From Olsenella sp. KGMB02461 (GTDB taxonomy: Bacteria; Actinomycetota; Coriobacteriia; Coriobacteriales; Atopobiaceae), in contig NZ_JABAHI010000008.1 of the NCBI RefSeq assembly GCF_012584445.1, positions 1,178,001 through 1,242,000 of the forward strand: a stretch of DNA of 64,000 bases, given 5' to 3'. The position numbers and the translations under genes were made by a program. This document shows, one piece after another, positions 26,752-34,859 of the stretch; the first letter of the stretch is position 1; each line of letters begins with the position of its first letter. The notes under the pieces were generated by a model. It saw only the letters and a program-made list of their open reading frames with translations, had not been told where the DNA came from and did no database searches.

Positions 26752-27965
26752 AGTGCCTCCTTGAAGGCAAACAGCATGGTCTCTAAGACCAGGCGTCCAT
26801 CGACATTGGTGGCCAGCTGAGAAGACGCGCGGTTGGCGCTCTCGATGGCCGCGAGTAATTGAGAGACATCCGCCGAGCCGCAGGCCGCCAAGATACTGGC
26901 GGCATCCGGGCCCGAAAGCGGGCGTGAAAGCTCTTTGGAGGCCAGCGCATCAGCAAGAAGCGAGCGACAGCAGGCCACCACTTCCATCATAGCCGAGCGG
27001 TCCTGCGCGCTCCTCTGGCGACGTTCCTGCTGCTCTAGAGCCTTCTGGGCGCCGCGGGTGAGGTAGTCTGCGCGGATTTGCTCCTCCTGCTCCCTGGCCG
27101 CCAGCTGGTCTTGGAGGACGCGTTTCTCGGCATCGGAAAGCCCCTTGGCCTTGAGGCGCTCCTTGAGCTCCTTGGCATCCATCTCGCCGGAGAGCTCGCC
27201 TGCAGCCTCGGCGACGGAGCGGGCGGCCAAGACGATGTCGGCGTCGCTCATGCGCGGCAGGTTGCCGAGAAGATCCGCCGCCTGTTGGCGCAGGGCCCAC
27301 CTGCCCGGGTCTTCGAGCAGGGCGCAGGCCTTGGCAACGTCGGGGTAGATGGCCAGCGCCTGGCGCGCCTCGTCGAGGCTCGCCTGAGCGGCGGCTGCCA
27401 CCTGCTCCTCCACCGCTGCAGCATTTGTGGGTGCAAAGGGCACCACCTGGCAGCGGCTCACGATGGTGGGCAGCACGCCGTTTGCCGCGGGGGAAATGAG
27501 GATGAAGCAGGTGCGCGCCGGGGGCTCTTCCAACGTTTTGAGCAAGGCATTTGCCGCCAAGGTGCCCAGACGTTGGGCCTCTTGGATCACAAAGACCTTG
27601 GAGCCTCCACCTACCGCGCTTCTATTGGCAGCAGCGATGATGGCCTCCACCTGCTCCAGCAGATAGCCGGTGGCAGAACCGGGCGCATACACATGGACGT
27701 CGGGGTGTGCGGCGTTTTGGGGTTCCAGAAAGCTGTGGGCCACCTTTTGGCAGCTCTCGCAGGCGCCGCATCCGCCAGCAGGGCAGGTGAGCGCCTGGGC
27801 GACGGCCAAGGCGGCTGCCTGCTGATCGGTGGCGGCGCGGCCCACAAAGAGGCTGGCGTGGGAGACCTTTCCCTCGGCGAGGGCGCGGGCAAGATACTCG
27901 TGCACCTGAGGCTGGCAGCTCAAGGGCGCCAGCAGTGCCTGGGCTTGAGAGGGCGTGCTAGTCAC
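26730..27965 (-). CDS. holB: DNA polymerase III subunit delta-prime
   Basis: A 411-residue clamp-loader subunit. The Walker A region is degenerate (FVGRAATDQQ), as expected for the non-ATPase delta-prime. A zinc module CPAGGCGACESC follows, then KVFVIQEAQRLGTLAANALLKTLEEPP and the SRC motif in IVSRCQVVPF. The start is set at GTG 27965, which overlaps the tmk stop (GTGACTAG) and has GGGGGAG about 6 nt upstream; the longer frame to 28019 overlaps tmk further without a site. It sits between tmk and ricT with overlaps on both sides, so translation is coupled. Confidence 0.88.
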   Translation of the reverse strand: MTSTPSQAQALLAPLSCQPQVHEYLARALAEGKVSHASLFVGRAATDQQAAALAVAQALTCPAGGCGACESCQKVAHSFLEPQNAAHPDVHVYAPGSATGYLLEQVEAIIAAANRSAVGGGSKVFVIQEAQRLGTLAANALLKTLEEPPARTCFILISPAANGVLPTIVSRCQVVPFAPTNAAAVEEQVAAAAQASLDEARQALAIYPDVAKACALLEDPGRWALRQQAADLLGNLPRMSDADIVLAARSVAEAAGELSGEMDAKELKERLKAKGLSDAEKRVLQDQLAAREQEEQIRADYLTRGAQKALEQQERRQRSAQDRSAMMEVVACCRSLLADALASKELSRPLSGPDAASILAACGSADVSQLLAAIESANRASSQLATNVDGRLVLETMLFAFKEALCPMSYR

Positions 27966-28641
27966 TGGCCGCTCCCCCGCTCTGAGCGGAATCTGCCGCG
28001 ACAGCAAGCCTGAGGCCACAGGCCTTCAGCGCCTGAGAAACTACCTGGTAGACAGCTTGCTCTACCTGCTCAGGGGTGCCAGAGGCGTCGATAGCCACCA
28101 CACGCTGGGGCTCTTTTGCTGCGAGAGCCTCAAAGCCTGCCGCCACCGCTTCTTGGAAGGCCACGCCTTCCTGCTCCAAGCGGTCGGGGCTATGGGCGCC
28201 CGTTGCACGAGCCAAGCCTTGGGCCGGGTCCAGCTTGAGCCACAGGGTAACGTCTGGGGCGAGCCCGCAGCTGCCCAGGCGGTTGGCCTCGCTCACCATC
28301 CGAGCGTCCAAGCCGCGGCCGGCCTGCTGGTAGGCCGTGGTGGAGTCATAGAAACGGTCGCAGAGCACCACCTGGCCCGCGGCCAGTGCCGGGCGAATCA
28401 CCTGCCGGACCAACTGGGCCCGAGAGGCCTCGTAGAGCAAAAGCTCAGCCTCAGGGACCATATCGCCATTGGCGGGGTCCAGCAGTAGGGAGCGGATCTT
28501 CTCGGAAAGAGGGGTGCCACCGGGCTCGCGCAGGCAAAGCACCGGATAGCCCTGGGCCTCAAGGCTCTGAGCCAGACGAGCTACCTGCGTGGATTTGCCG
28601 CACCCATCGACACCCTCGAAGGTGACAAAGAGACCTCTCAC
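27958..28641 (-). CDS. tmk: Thymidylate kinase
   Basis: A 227-residue kinase that converts dTMP to dTDP. GLFVTFEGVDGCGKST is the N-terminal P-loop, LREPGGTPLSEKIR the DR/E-P-G substrate loop, and DRFYDSTTAYQQAGRG the catalytic region. It is the first gene of the overlapping tmk-holB-ricT set. Length and motifs are normal. Confidence 0.95.
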   Translation of the reverse strand: MRGLFVTFEGVDGCGKSTQVARLAQSLEAQGYPVLCLREPGGTPLSEKIRSLLLDPANGDMVPEAELLLYEASRAQLVRQVIRPALAAGQVVLCDRFYDSTTAYQQAGRGLDARMVSEANRLGSCGLAPDVTLWLKLDPAQGLARATGAHSPDRLEQEGVAFQEAVAAGFEALAAKEPQRVVAIDASGTPEQVEQAVYQVVSQALKACGLRLAVAADSAQSGGAASD

Positions 28642-28652
28642 CTTTACTGCTC

Positions 28653-29276
28653 CTAGTCGTTGATGAAGTTGGTGCGCACGTGAGGCTCGTGGAGAGGCAG
28701 GTCGACGCCCGCCTCATGCCCGGCCTCGATGCACTTGAGCATCCAGGCCATATTGCGCCCCAGGGTGCGCATGATCTGCATGCCCTCTTTGTCTTTGCGC
28801 ACCTGCTCGGGGCTGTAGCCATGCACCATGTTCCAATACTGGGAGGGCACCACGGGCATGTTGTTGATCAAGAAGTATTGGTTCAAGCGCTCCAGGGAGG
28901 CGGTGGTGCCCGCGCGACGGGCGCTCACCACGGCTGCTGCCGGCTTGAAGGCCAGCTTGGAGGAGGCGGCGTAGAAGAAGCGGTCCATGATGGCGCAGAG
29001 AGCGCCGTTGGGGCCAGAGTAGTAGACCGGCGAGCCCACGATGAGGCCGTCGATAGTGGGGGCGATGTCGATAAGCTCGTTGACTACGTCGTCAAAGACG
29101 CAGCGGCCGGTGCGCGCGCAGTGGTGGCAGGCTGCACACCCGCGCACGGTGGCGTTGCCCACGTTTTTGATCTGTGTCTCGACGCCGCACTCGTTGAGGA
29201 TGGATGCCACTTCGTTGAGGGCTGTGCGCGTGCAGCCACCGGGATGGGGGCTGCCGTTGATAAGCAAAACCTTCAT
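28653..29276 (-). CDS. NADPH-dependent FMN reductase / flavodoxin-fold oxidoreductase
   Basis: A 207-residue flavodoxin-fold protein. LLINGSPHPGGCTRTAL is the FMN phosphate loop and IVGSPVYYSGPNGALCAIMDR the second FMN loop. Between them lies CAACHHCARTGRC, the cysteine arrangement found in iron-sulfur flavoproteins, though here its cluster-binding ability is unproven. It is an electron-transfer or reductase protein of the NAD(P)H-dependent oxidoreductase family with unknown partner. It precedes tmk on the same strand by 11 nt and follows topA. Confidence 0.8.
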   Translation of the reverse strand: MKVLLINGSPHPGGCTRTALNEVASILNECGVETQIKNVGNATVRGCAACHHCARTGRCVFDDVVNELIDIAPTIDGLIVGSPVYYSGPNGALCAIMDRFFYAASSKLAFKPAAAVVSARRAGTTASLERLNQYFLINNMPVVPSQYWNMVHGYSPEQVRKDKEGMQIMRTLGRNMAWMLKCIEAGHEAGVDLPLHEPHVRTNFIND

Positions 29277-29392
29277 GAGACCTCCGAGGAGACGAACGGG
29301 TGAAACGATAGATGGGACGTGCTAAGACGCCGCCAGGGAAGCCGGCGTCAGCCGAAGGAAGCAGACCAGCCGGGTCAAGGCGCTCAAAGCGG

Positions 29393-31900
29393 CTATTTGG
29401 CTTTAGCGCGACGACCTCCACGACGAGGGCCGGCGGCCTTCTTCTCTTTGCCAGGACAGTTCATATTGACGCAGATCTTCCAGGGGCCGCGCTCGGTCTC
29501 GATCTCCACCTCGGGGGCGCCGCACACAGGGCAGGTAGTGCCCAGGGCATGAAGGGCGCCGCGCTGAGGCAGCGGGTAGCTCACGCCGCACTCGTCGTAA
29601 TTGGTGCAACGGATGAAGCGCTTGCCGGTCTTCTCGCTCTTATGGGCCACCAGGTCGCCGTGGCGGCCGGCTTCGGCGCACACCGGGCAGGTGCCCACGA
29701 TGACGTCGGGTTCCTGGTTGGTGGGGCACTGAGGGTTCACGCACTGCTCGTAGGGCTTAGAGCGGAAGGGCCAGATCTTCAAGCGAGGGGCGCCGCACTC
29801 TGGGCAGGGCTCTTCCAGAGGCTCGATCTTGTCGCTGTTTTTACCCGGCACCGGATAGGTGACGTCGCAGTCGGGCCAGCCCATGCAGCCAATGAAGCGC
29901 GACTGGGTCTTAGGCGAGTTTTTGATCACCAGATCCTTGCCGCACTTGGGGCAGGCGCCCACGCGGGCGTCGGCGGTGACGGCATCGGCAATGGCTTCGC
30001 CCAGGTCCTCTGTGTGCTCGATGAGCTGGTTCATCATGCCCGCCAGCAGCGCGCGGGAGTGATCCACCACGGCATCCTCCGTGGTGGAGCCCTCGGCCAC
30101 CAGGTTCATGTCCTGCTCCAGCTCGCTGGTCATGGAGGGCGTGGTGATGGTGGGCGCATAGGAATCCAGCGCGTCGATGATGGCCATGCCCAGCTGAGAA
30201 GGCTCCACCGGGTTGTTCTTGAGGTACTTCACCTGGAAGAGACGGTCGATGATGGAGGCGCGGGTGGATTTGGTGCCTAAACCCCGCTTCTCCATCTCCT
30301 GAATGAGGCGCCCTTGGCTGTAACGCGCCGGAGGCTCGGTTTGCTTGGCTTCCAGTGCCAAGTCGCTCACCTCGACGGTATCTCCCTGAGCCAGAGAGGG
30401 CAGCTGCTCGTCCTTCTTGAGACCGTAAGGGTATGCGGCCCTGTAGCCCTTTTCTTTGAGCACGTCTCCGGCTGCCGAGAAGGGCTGGCCTGCCACGTCC
30501 AGGCTCACCTTGGTACCCTCGATCACCGCGGGCCCCATGAGGGTGGCCATGAAGCGGCGGGCGATGAGGTTGTAGAGCTTCCAGGCGGCAGGCTCGAGTT
30601 TCTCGGGATCTGCGGGTGCCGTGGGATAGATGGGCGGGTGGTCGGTGGTCTCCTGCTTGCCGCGCGTGGCATGGAGGGGGCCCGCCAGGATCTGGTCGCA
30701 GATGGGTGCGTAGGCGGGCACCTTGCGCAGGGCCTTGAGGGTGCCCGCTAAATCCAGGGATGCCGGATACACCGTGTTGTCTACACGGGGGTAGGAGATG
30801 AGGCCGTCCATGTAGAGGGACTCTGCCAGACGCATAGCGCGACCGGGGGCGATGCCCTCAGCAGCAGCGGCGGCCTGCATGGAGGTGGTGTTGAAGGGCG
30901 CCGGGGGCGCCGACTTGCGGCTTTTCTTGGTTACGGCAGTCACTTGGCCGGTGGTGGCGCCTCGCACCTGGTCGAAGGCCTCCTGCGCCGCATCGCCGTT
31001 GGTAAAGCGGCCGGCGGCATGGGAGATCTTGAAGCTCTCGCCGTCTTTGGCGGCGCGGCCGCCGATGACCCAGTAGTCCTCGGGCACAAAGGCCTGGCGC
31101 TCGCGCTCGCGCTCCACCACCAGGGCCAGCGTGGGGGTTTGCACGCGGCCGGCGCTGCGCACGTTGCCAAAGCCGCCAAAGCGGGCCATGGTGAGATAGC
31201 GGGTAAGCGCAGCTCCCCAGATGAGGTCGATGTACTGGCGGCTCTCGCCGGCATCGGCCAGGTTTTGGTCCAGCTCCACCAGATTGTTGAAGGCATGGTC
31301 GATCTCCGCCTTGGTATAGGCCGAGTAGCGGGCGCGCGTGGCCGGGATGTCGGGATTCACCTGGCGCACCTGGTTCAAAGCATCAGAGCCAATAAGCTCG
31401 CCTTCGCGGTCGAAGTCGGTGGCGATGATCACCGCGCTAGCCTTCTTGGCCAGATTTTTGAGGGCGCGGATGATGCCTTTCTCGGCAGGGTTTTTCTCTA
31501 CCGGAGCCCAGATGAGGTAGGGCAGGCTGGGCAGCTTCCAGCCCTTGATGTCCACGCCGTCTTCCATAAAGGGCTTCTTGGGCTTTTTAGGCTTGCCGTC
31601 CTTGCGCAGGCCGCCGTCGAAGGGAGGCTTGGGCAGGCTGGCGGGGATTTGGGCCGGCAGCACCTCGCCCTCGGTATCGACGGCGAACCAGCCGGAGGAC
31701 TTGTCATAGGTGAGCTGGGTAGGAAAATCCGGGGCCAGGATGTGGCCTCGCAAACCGATGGCCACCCAGTCGTCGCCGTCGCGCCTAAAGCGGTAGACGG
31801 GCGTGTCATAGACCTTGTCCTGCTTGGGCTTGCCCGACTGGCTCAGCAGACGGGCGATCTGCTTGGCGGCGTCGTTTTTCTCTGCAATGACCAAAACCAT
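29393..31900 (-). CDS. topA: Type IA DNA topoisomerase, archaeal-like
   Basis: An 835-residue topoisomerase that relaxes negative supercoils. The Toprim domain starts VLVIAEKNDAAKQIARLL and carries TDFDREGE at 161-168; the catalytic tyrosine is Tyr370 in LISYPRVDNTVYP. Four C-terminal zinc ribbons (first CPKCGKDL, last CPVCGAPE) precede a basic tail ending RRAKAK. Standard bacterial TopA begins with a VIVESPAKAKTI-type motif, whereas EKNDAAK and the SYPRVDNTVYP stretch are the archaeal/TopA-III-like form. The start at 31900 has AAGGAG upstream. Confidence 0.9.
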   Translation of the reverse strand: MVLVIAEKNDAAKQIARLLSQSGKPKQDKVYDTPVYRFRRDGDDWVAIGLRGHILAPDFPTQLTYDKSSGWFAVDTEGEVLPAQIPASLPKPPFDGGLRKDGKPKKPKKPFMEDGVDIKGWKLPSLPYLIWAPVEKNPAEKGIIRALKNLAKKASAVIIATDFDREGELIGSDALNQVRQVNPDIPATRARYSAYTKAEIDHAFNNLVELDQNLADAGESRQYIDLIWGAALTRYLTMARFGGFGNVRSAGRVQTPTLALVVERERERQAFVPEDYWVIGGRAAKDGESFKISHAAGRFTNGDAAQEAFDQVRGATTGQVTAVTKKSRKSAPPAPFNTTSMQAAAAAEGIAPGRAMRLAESLYMDGLISYPRVDNTVYPASLDLAGTLKALRKVPAYAPICDQILAGPLHATRGKQETTDHPPIYPTAPADPEKLEPAAWKLYNLIARRFMATLMGPAVIEGTKVSLDVAGQPFSAAGDVLKEKGYRAAYPYGLKKDEQLPSLAQGDTVEVSDLALEAKQTEPPARYSQGRLIQEMEKRGLGTKSTRASIIDRLFQVKYLKNNPVEPSQLGMAIIDALDSYAPTITTPSMTSELEQDMNLVAEGSTTEDAVVDHSRALLAGMMNQLIEHTEDLGEAIADAVTADARVGACPKCGKDLVIKNSPKTQSRFIGCMGWPDCDVTYPVPGKNSDKIEPLEEPCPECGAPRLKIWPFRSKPYEQCVNPQCPTNQEPDVIVGTCPVCAEAGRHGDLVAHKSEKTGKRFIRCTNYDECGVSYPLPQRGALHALGTTCPVCGAPEVEIETERGPWKICVNMNCPGKEKKAAGPRRGGRRAKAK

Positions 31901-31998
31901 GGGCGAACTCCTTGCTTTGGCCCCTTTCAGACGCGGGCCCAAAGCTTCTAGAACGTATAGATAAGAGGGGCGCGAACAAGGAAGCCCTCTTTAAGAAT

Positions 31999-32019
31999 CG
32001 ACCCGCACCGGGCGGGTCG
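31999..32019 (-). terminator. Hairpin following tatC
   Basis: CGACCCG (31999-32005) and CGGGTCG (32013-32019) form a GC-rich stem just past the tatC stop. The minus-strand flank ATTCTT is a poor T-tract, so it is a weak terminator at best. Confidence 0.4.
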
Positions 32020-32026
32020 CACGCAT

Positions 32027-32818
32027 TTATGCAGCCTGTTCCTCTTGCTTTTCGTAGTCTTCGCGCGTCCAGGAAAGCGCCTGAGGCCCATCCTTTTGCA
32101 CCAAGACCACCCGGGCCACCGCCAGCGAGATCTCATAGAGCATCACCAGCGCGGCGAACATGAAGAACATAGTCACAGGCGAGGCGTCTGGGGTCACAAA
32201 TGCCGAGAAGACCAACAACCCCACATAGATATAACGCCAATTCATGCGGAAGGTGCGGTAAGGCACCACATGGAGGATGGAGAGGTAGAAGATCACCAAG
32301 GGCACCTCGAAGGCGACGCCAAAGCCAATCTCCAAAAGCATGAGGATGGACAGGTAGTCGTTGGCGTCTGCCAGCTGGGTGGCGAACTGCACCGTTTGAT
32401 CGTGCATCCAGCCAAAGGCGGCCGGCAAAATGACGAAGTAGCAAAAGACCATGCCCAGGAAGAAGAGTACCACCATGGCGCCTACCGTGGGGATCACCCA
32501 GCGCTGCTCATTGGGGCGCAAAGCCGGCAGGAAGAAGGCCATGAGCTCCCAGATGATGATGGGGCAGGTGATGATGGCGGCCACAAAGAAAGCCACTTTG
32601 AAGCGGATGGTGAAGCCTCCCAGAGTGGAGAGCACCGTGAGCTGTCCGCCGTTGGGCAAAAATTGGCGAATGGGGTCGATGAGCACATCGATGATCACCG
32701 GGGTGGCCATGTAGACCACCACAGCGCACACCACCAAAGACACGATGATGATGGTGAGGCGGCGGCGAAGCTCGCCCAGGTGGTCCATAAGGGGCATGCG
32801 CGCAGGTCCGATAGGCAT
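32027..32818 (-). CDS. tatC: Sec-independent translocase subunit TatC
   Basis: A 263-residue, six-helix membrane protein that recognises twin-arginine signals. PLMDHLGELRRRLTIIIVSL is the diagnostic N-terminal cytosolic motif, and FEVPLVIFYLSILHVV with FSAFVTPDASPVTMFFMFAAL are the conserved helix 4-6 regions. It lies 21 nt after tatA on the same strand. Likely clients in this window are the two RR-motif binding lipoproteins. Confidence 0.96.
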   Translation of the reverse strand: MPIGPARMPLMDHLGELRRRLTIIIVSLVVCAVVVYMATPVIIDVLIDPIRQFLPNGGQLTVLSTLGGFTIRFKVAFFVAAIITCPIIIWELMAFFLPALRPNEQRWVIPTVGAMVVLFFLGMVFCYFVILPAAFGWMHDQTVQFATQLADANDYLSILMLLEIGFGVAFEVPLVIFYLSILHVVPYRTFRMNWRYIYVGLLVFSAFVTPDASPVTMFFMFAALVMLYEISLAVARVVLVQKDGPQALSWTREDYEKQEEQAA

Positions 32819-32839
32819 GACAATCAGAGGAGCCCGCCC

Positions 32840-33487
32840 TTAGGCAGAAGCTCCGTCCTCCTCTCCAGAAGAAGCAGGGGCAGCCGCCGGCTTGGAAGCC
32901 AGGCCATAGAGGGCCGCGGCACTGGTGGGGTCAGAAGCAGGCTCTTGGGCCGCAGGCGCTGCAGGGGCAGTCACCGAGACGCGGCCTGTGGCCTCATCCA
33001 GCTCGCCCTTGATCTCAGCGCCGGTGAGGGCCGCAGCGGCCTCGGCTGCTGCGGCAGCCTCTTGGGCCTCTTGGCTGGAGACGGGCGCCGAGCTGGCCGA
33101 AGCGTCGTCAGCTGCTGCGGCAGCATCTTGAGCCGCAGCGGCTGCAGCTGCCTGGCGCTGTTCCTTCTCGGCAGCCAGACGGGCTTTGCGCTGGGCAAAG
33201 GTCTCAGTGGCGCGGCTGGAGAGATCCTCTTCCTCTATGTCTGCGTCTTCATTGGAGGCGACTTTGGACTTCACCGAATCGCCGGCGCCCGTGGCGGCCT
33301 TGGTCATAGGATCGATGACCTCTGACTGGACCACCTTGGTGACGGAGTCTGACGCCTCGCGGAACTGGCGAAGCCCGCGTCCAATGGTGCGGCCCATGCC
33401 CGGCAGCTTGTCCGGGCCAAACAGCAAAAACGCGAAGATGATGATGAGCAAAAACTCGGTGTCCCCGATACCGAACAACCGGGACAC
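32840..33487 (-). CDS. tatA: Sec-independent translocase subunit TatA/TatB family
   Basis: A 215-residue protein. Residues 1-50 hold one membrane helix and the FLLFGPDKLPGMGRTIGRGLRQFREA hinge and amphipathic helix of TatA/TatB. The remaining 165 residues form a long Ala/Glu-rich, presumably disordered or coiled tail, longer than in usual TatA (about 90) and more like TatB. With only this gene beside tatC, it may serve both roles. Confidence 0.9.
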   Translation of the reverse strand: MSRLFGIGDTEFLLIIIFAFLLFGPDKLPGMGRTIGRGLRQFREASDSVTKVVQSEVIDPMTKAATGAGDSVKSKVASNEDADIEEEDLSSRATETFAQRKARLAAEKEQRQAAAAAAAQDAAAAADDASASSAPVSSQEAQEAAAAAEAAAALTGAEIKGELDEATGRVSVTAPAAPAAQEPASDPTSAAALYGLASKPAAAPASSGEEDGASA

Positions 33488-33587
33488 CCCCTCTCTATAG
33501 TAAAGGGGACCGTCGCGAGCGGCGGTCTCCCAGGACAGCTCTTAGGGCTTTGAGCCTACAGGGGTGAAGCCTGGAGCGCAACTTAAA

Positions 33588-33601
33588 GCCTGTCTTCAGG
33601 C
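33588..33601 (-). terminator. Small hairpin after the STAS gene
   Basis: GCCTG/CAGGC with a TCTT loop, followed on the minus strand by TTTAAGTT, 16 nt past the STAS stop. It fits a short intrinsic terminator. Confidence 0.45.
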
Positions 33602-33616
33602 AAACCCCTCAAAGAT

Positions 33617-33931
33617 CTACTGTTCGTTGACGTTGAACTCAGAGCCTACGCCCAAAAGCGTGAGCACGCGCAGCACGTTGGGCTGCGGGCGGGAGATGGT
33701 GAGGCCGCAGCCACCCTCGGCAGCACGATGGGCAGCCGCCACCAGCACGCCGATGCCGGTGGAGTCGATGTAGGGCACAGCCTCCATGTCGACGTCGATG
33801 GTGGTGGGGGCGCTGTCGAGCACGGCCTCCAGCGTGTCTGTGAGCTGAGAGGCGTTGGAGACGTCTACCTCTCCCTCGATGATGACGTCTACGTGATCAT
33901 CTGCGGCCTTGGTGTTAATTGAGAGCGACAT
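33617..33931 (-). CDS. STAS-domain anti-sigma factor antagonist
   Basis: A 104-residue single-domain STAS protein of the SpoIIAA/RsbV type. VDVIIEGEVDVSNASQLTDTL is the first conserved block, and VPYIDSTGIGVLVAAAHRA contains the serine that partner anti-sigma kinases phosphorylate. It starts at 33931 behind GGAAGG. No kinase or sigma gene is adjacent, so its partner lies elsewhere. Confidence 0.88.
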   Translation of the reverse strand: MSLSINTKAADDHVDVIIEGEVDVSNASQLTDTLEAVLDSAPTTIDVDMEAVPYIDSTGIGVLVAAAHRAAEGGCGLTISRPQPNVLRVLTLLGVGSEFNVNEQ

Positions 33932-34011
33932 CGCTAACCTTCCATAGTTGGGCACAGGACGTACCTGCTCAGGTAATTCTACTAGTAACGGCTGGGATTT
34001 ATGGCAGTTCC

Positions 34012-34737
34012 TTAAGAAGTGCTGTCAGCCGGCGCCGTTTGGTCGAGTTTCTCTGAGAGAGCGCTGGCTCCGCCAGAGGAGGTGGCTGCGCTGGAGCGCA
34101 GGCGAGACAGGGCGTCTTCGCAGTACTTCTTCACCGTGCCCTGGGAAGAAGTGTCTGCTTGGGCACCCTTCTCATAAGCGTCAGTGGCCTTTGCGGTCTC
34201 TCCCTGACTTTCGTACATCATAGCGAGGTTGGCCCACGCCGAAGCGTAATTGGTCTCTTTCGCCAGATCCTCCAAACCTGTCACACCTTGCGCCGTGTTG
34301 CCGGAGTAGTAGAGGCTAAGGGACTCGTTGATAGAGGCGTTCTTGGCCTGGTCTGTGTCCAGCGAGCCCACCTGGTCGATGTAGGCGGCATAGGCGGTAG
34401 CGGCTTCTTTATAAAGCTGCGTAGCCTCTGCCTGCTCGTCCTCATTGCCGGCATAGATCGAGGCGTAGGAAGCCCAGTTGAAATAGGCGTCTGCCAGCTT
34501 GAGCTCTTGGGCGGCATCTTGGCTGTTGACTTGCAGCGCGGCTTTGGCCTCATCTACCTGGGGCTGATAGCGCGACGCTGCATCATCAAAAGAGGTGGGG
34601 AACGACTGCGACGTGCGTGGGGCCGCGAAGATCTGCGCGAAGGAGGGCAGCAGGATGGAGATGACCATGATGATGGAGATCACCACCACGGCGATCTCTT
34701 TGCCCGTGGGTTTTTTGCGCTCCTTGGGCTTGGCCAT
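34012..34737 (-). CDS. Membrane-anchored TPR protein
   Basis: A 241-residue protein. A basic start (MAKPKERKKPTGKE) leads into one membrane helix (IAVVVISIIMVISILLPSF). An extracytoplasmic, Ala-rich helical region follows with TPR-like repeats (ELKLADAYFNWASYA, NASINESLSLYYSGN, ASAWANLAMMYESQGETAKATDAYEKGAQ). It is probably a scaffold in cell-envelope assembly; no specific partner can be named. ATG 34737 has AAAGGAGGGGG upstream. Confidence 0.7.
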   Translation of the reverse strand: MAKPKERKKPTGKEIAVVVISIIMVISILLPSFAQIFAAPRTSQSFPTSFDDAASRYQPQVDEAKAALQVNSQDAAQELKLADAYFNWASYASIYAGNEDEQAEATQLYKEAATAYAAYIDQVGSLDTDQAKNASINESLSLYYSGNTAQGVTGLEDLAKETNYASAWANLAMMYESQGETAKATDAYEKGAQADTSSQGTVKKYCEDALSRLRSSAATSSGGASALSEKLDQTAPADSTS

Positions 34738-34859
34738 TTTACGCACCCCCTCCTTTGGGTAGAAGCAAGTTTTCAAAACAATGAGATAGTATACCAACAG
34801 TGACCGATGTGTACCAAATGTGCATCAGGCTGAGTTTGAGCTATATATCCCTTAATTGG

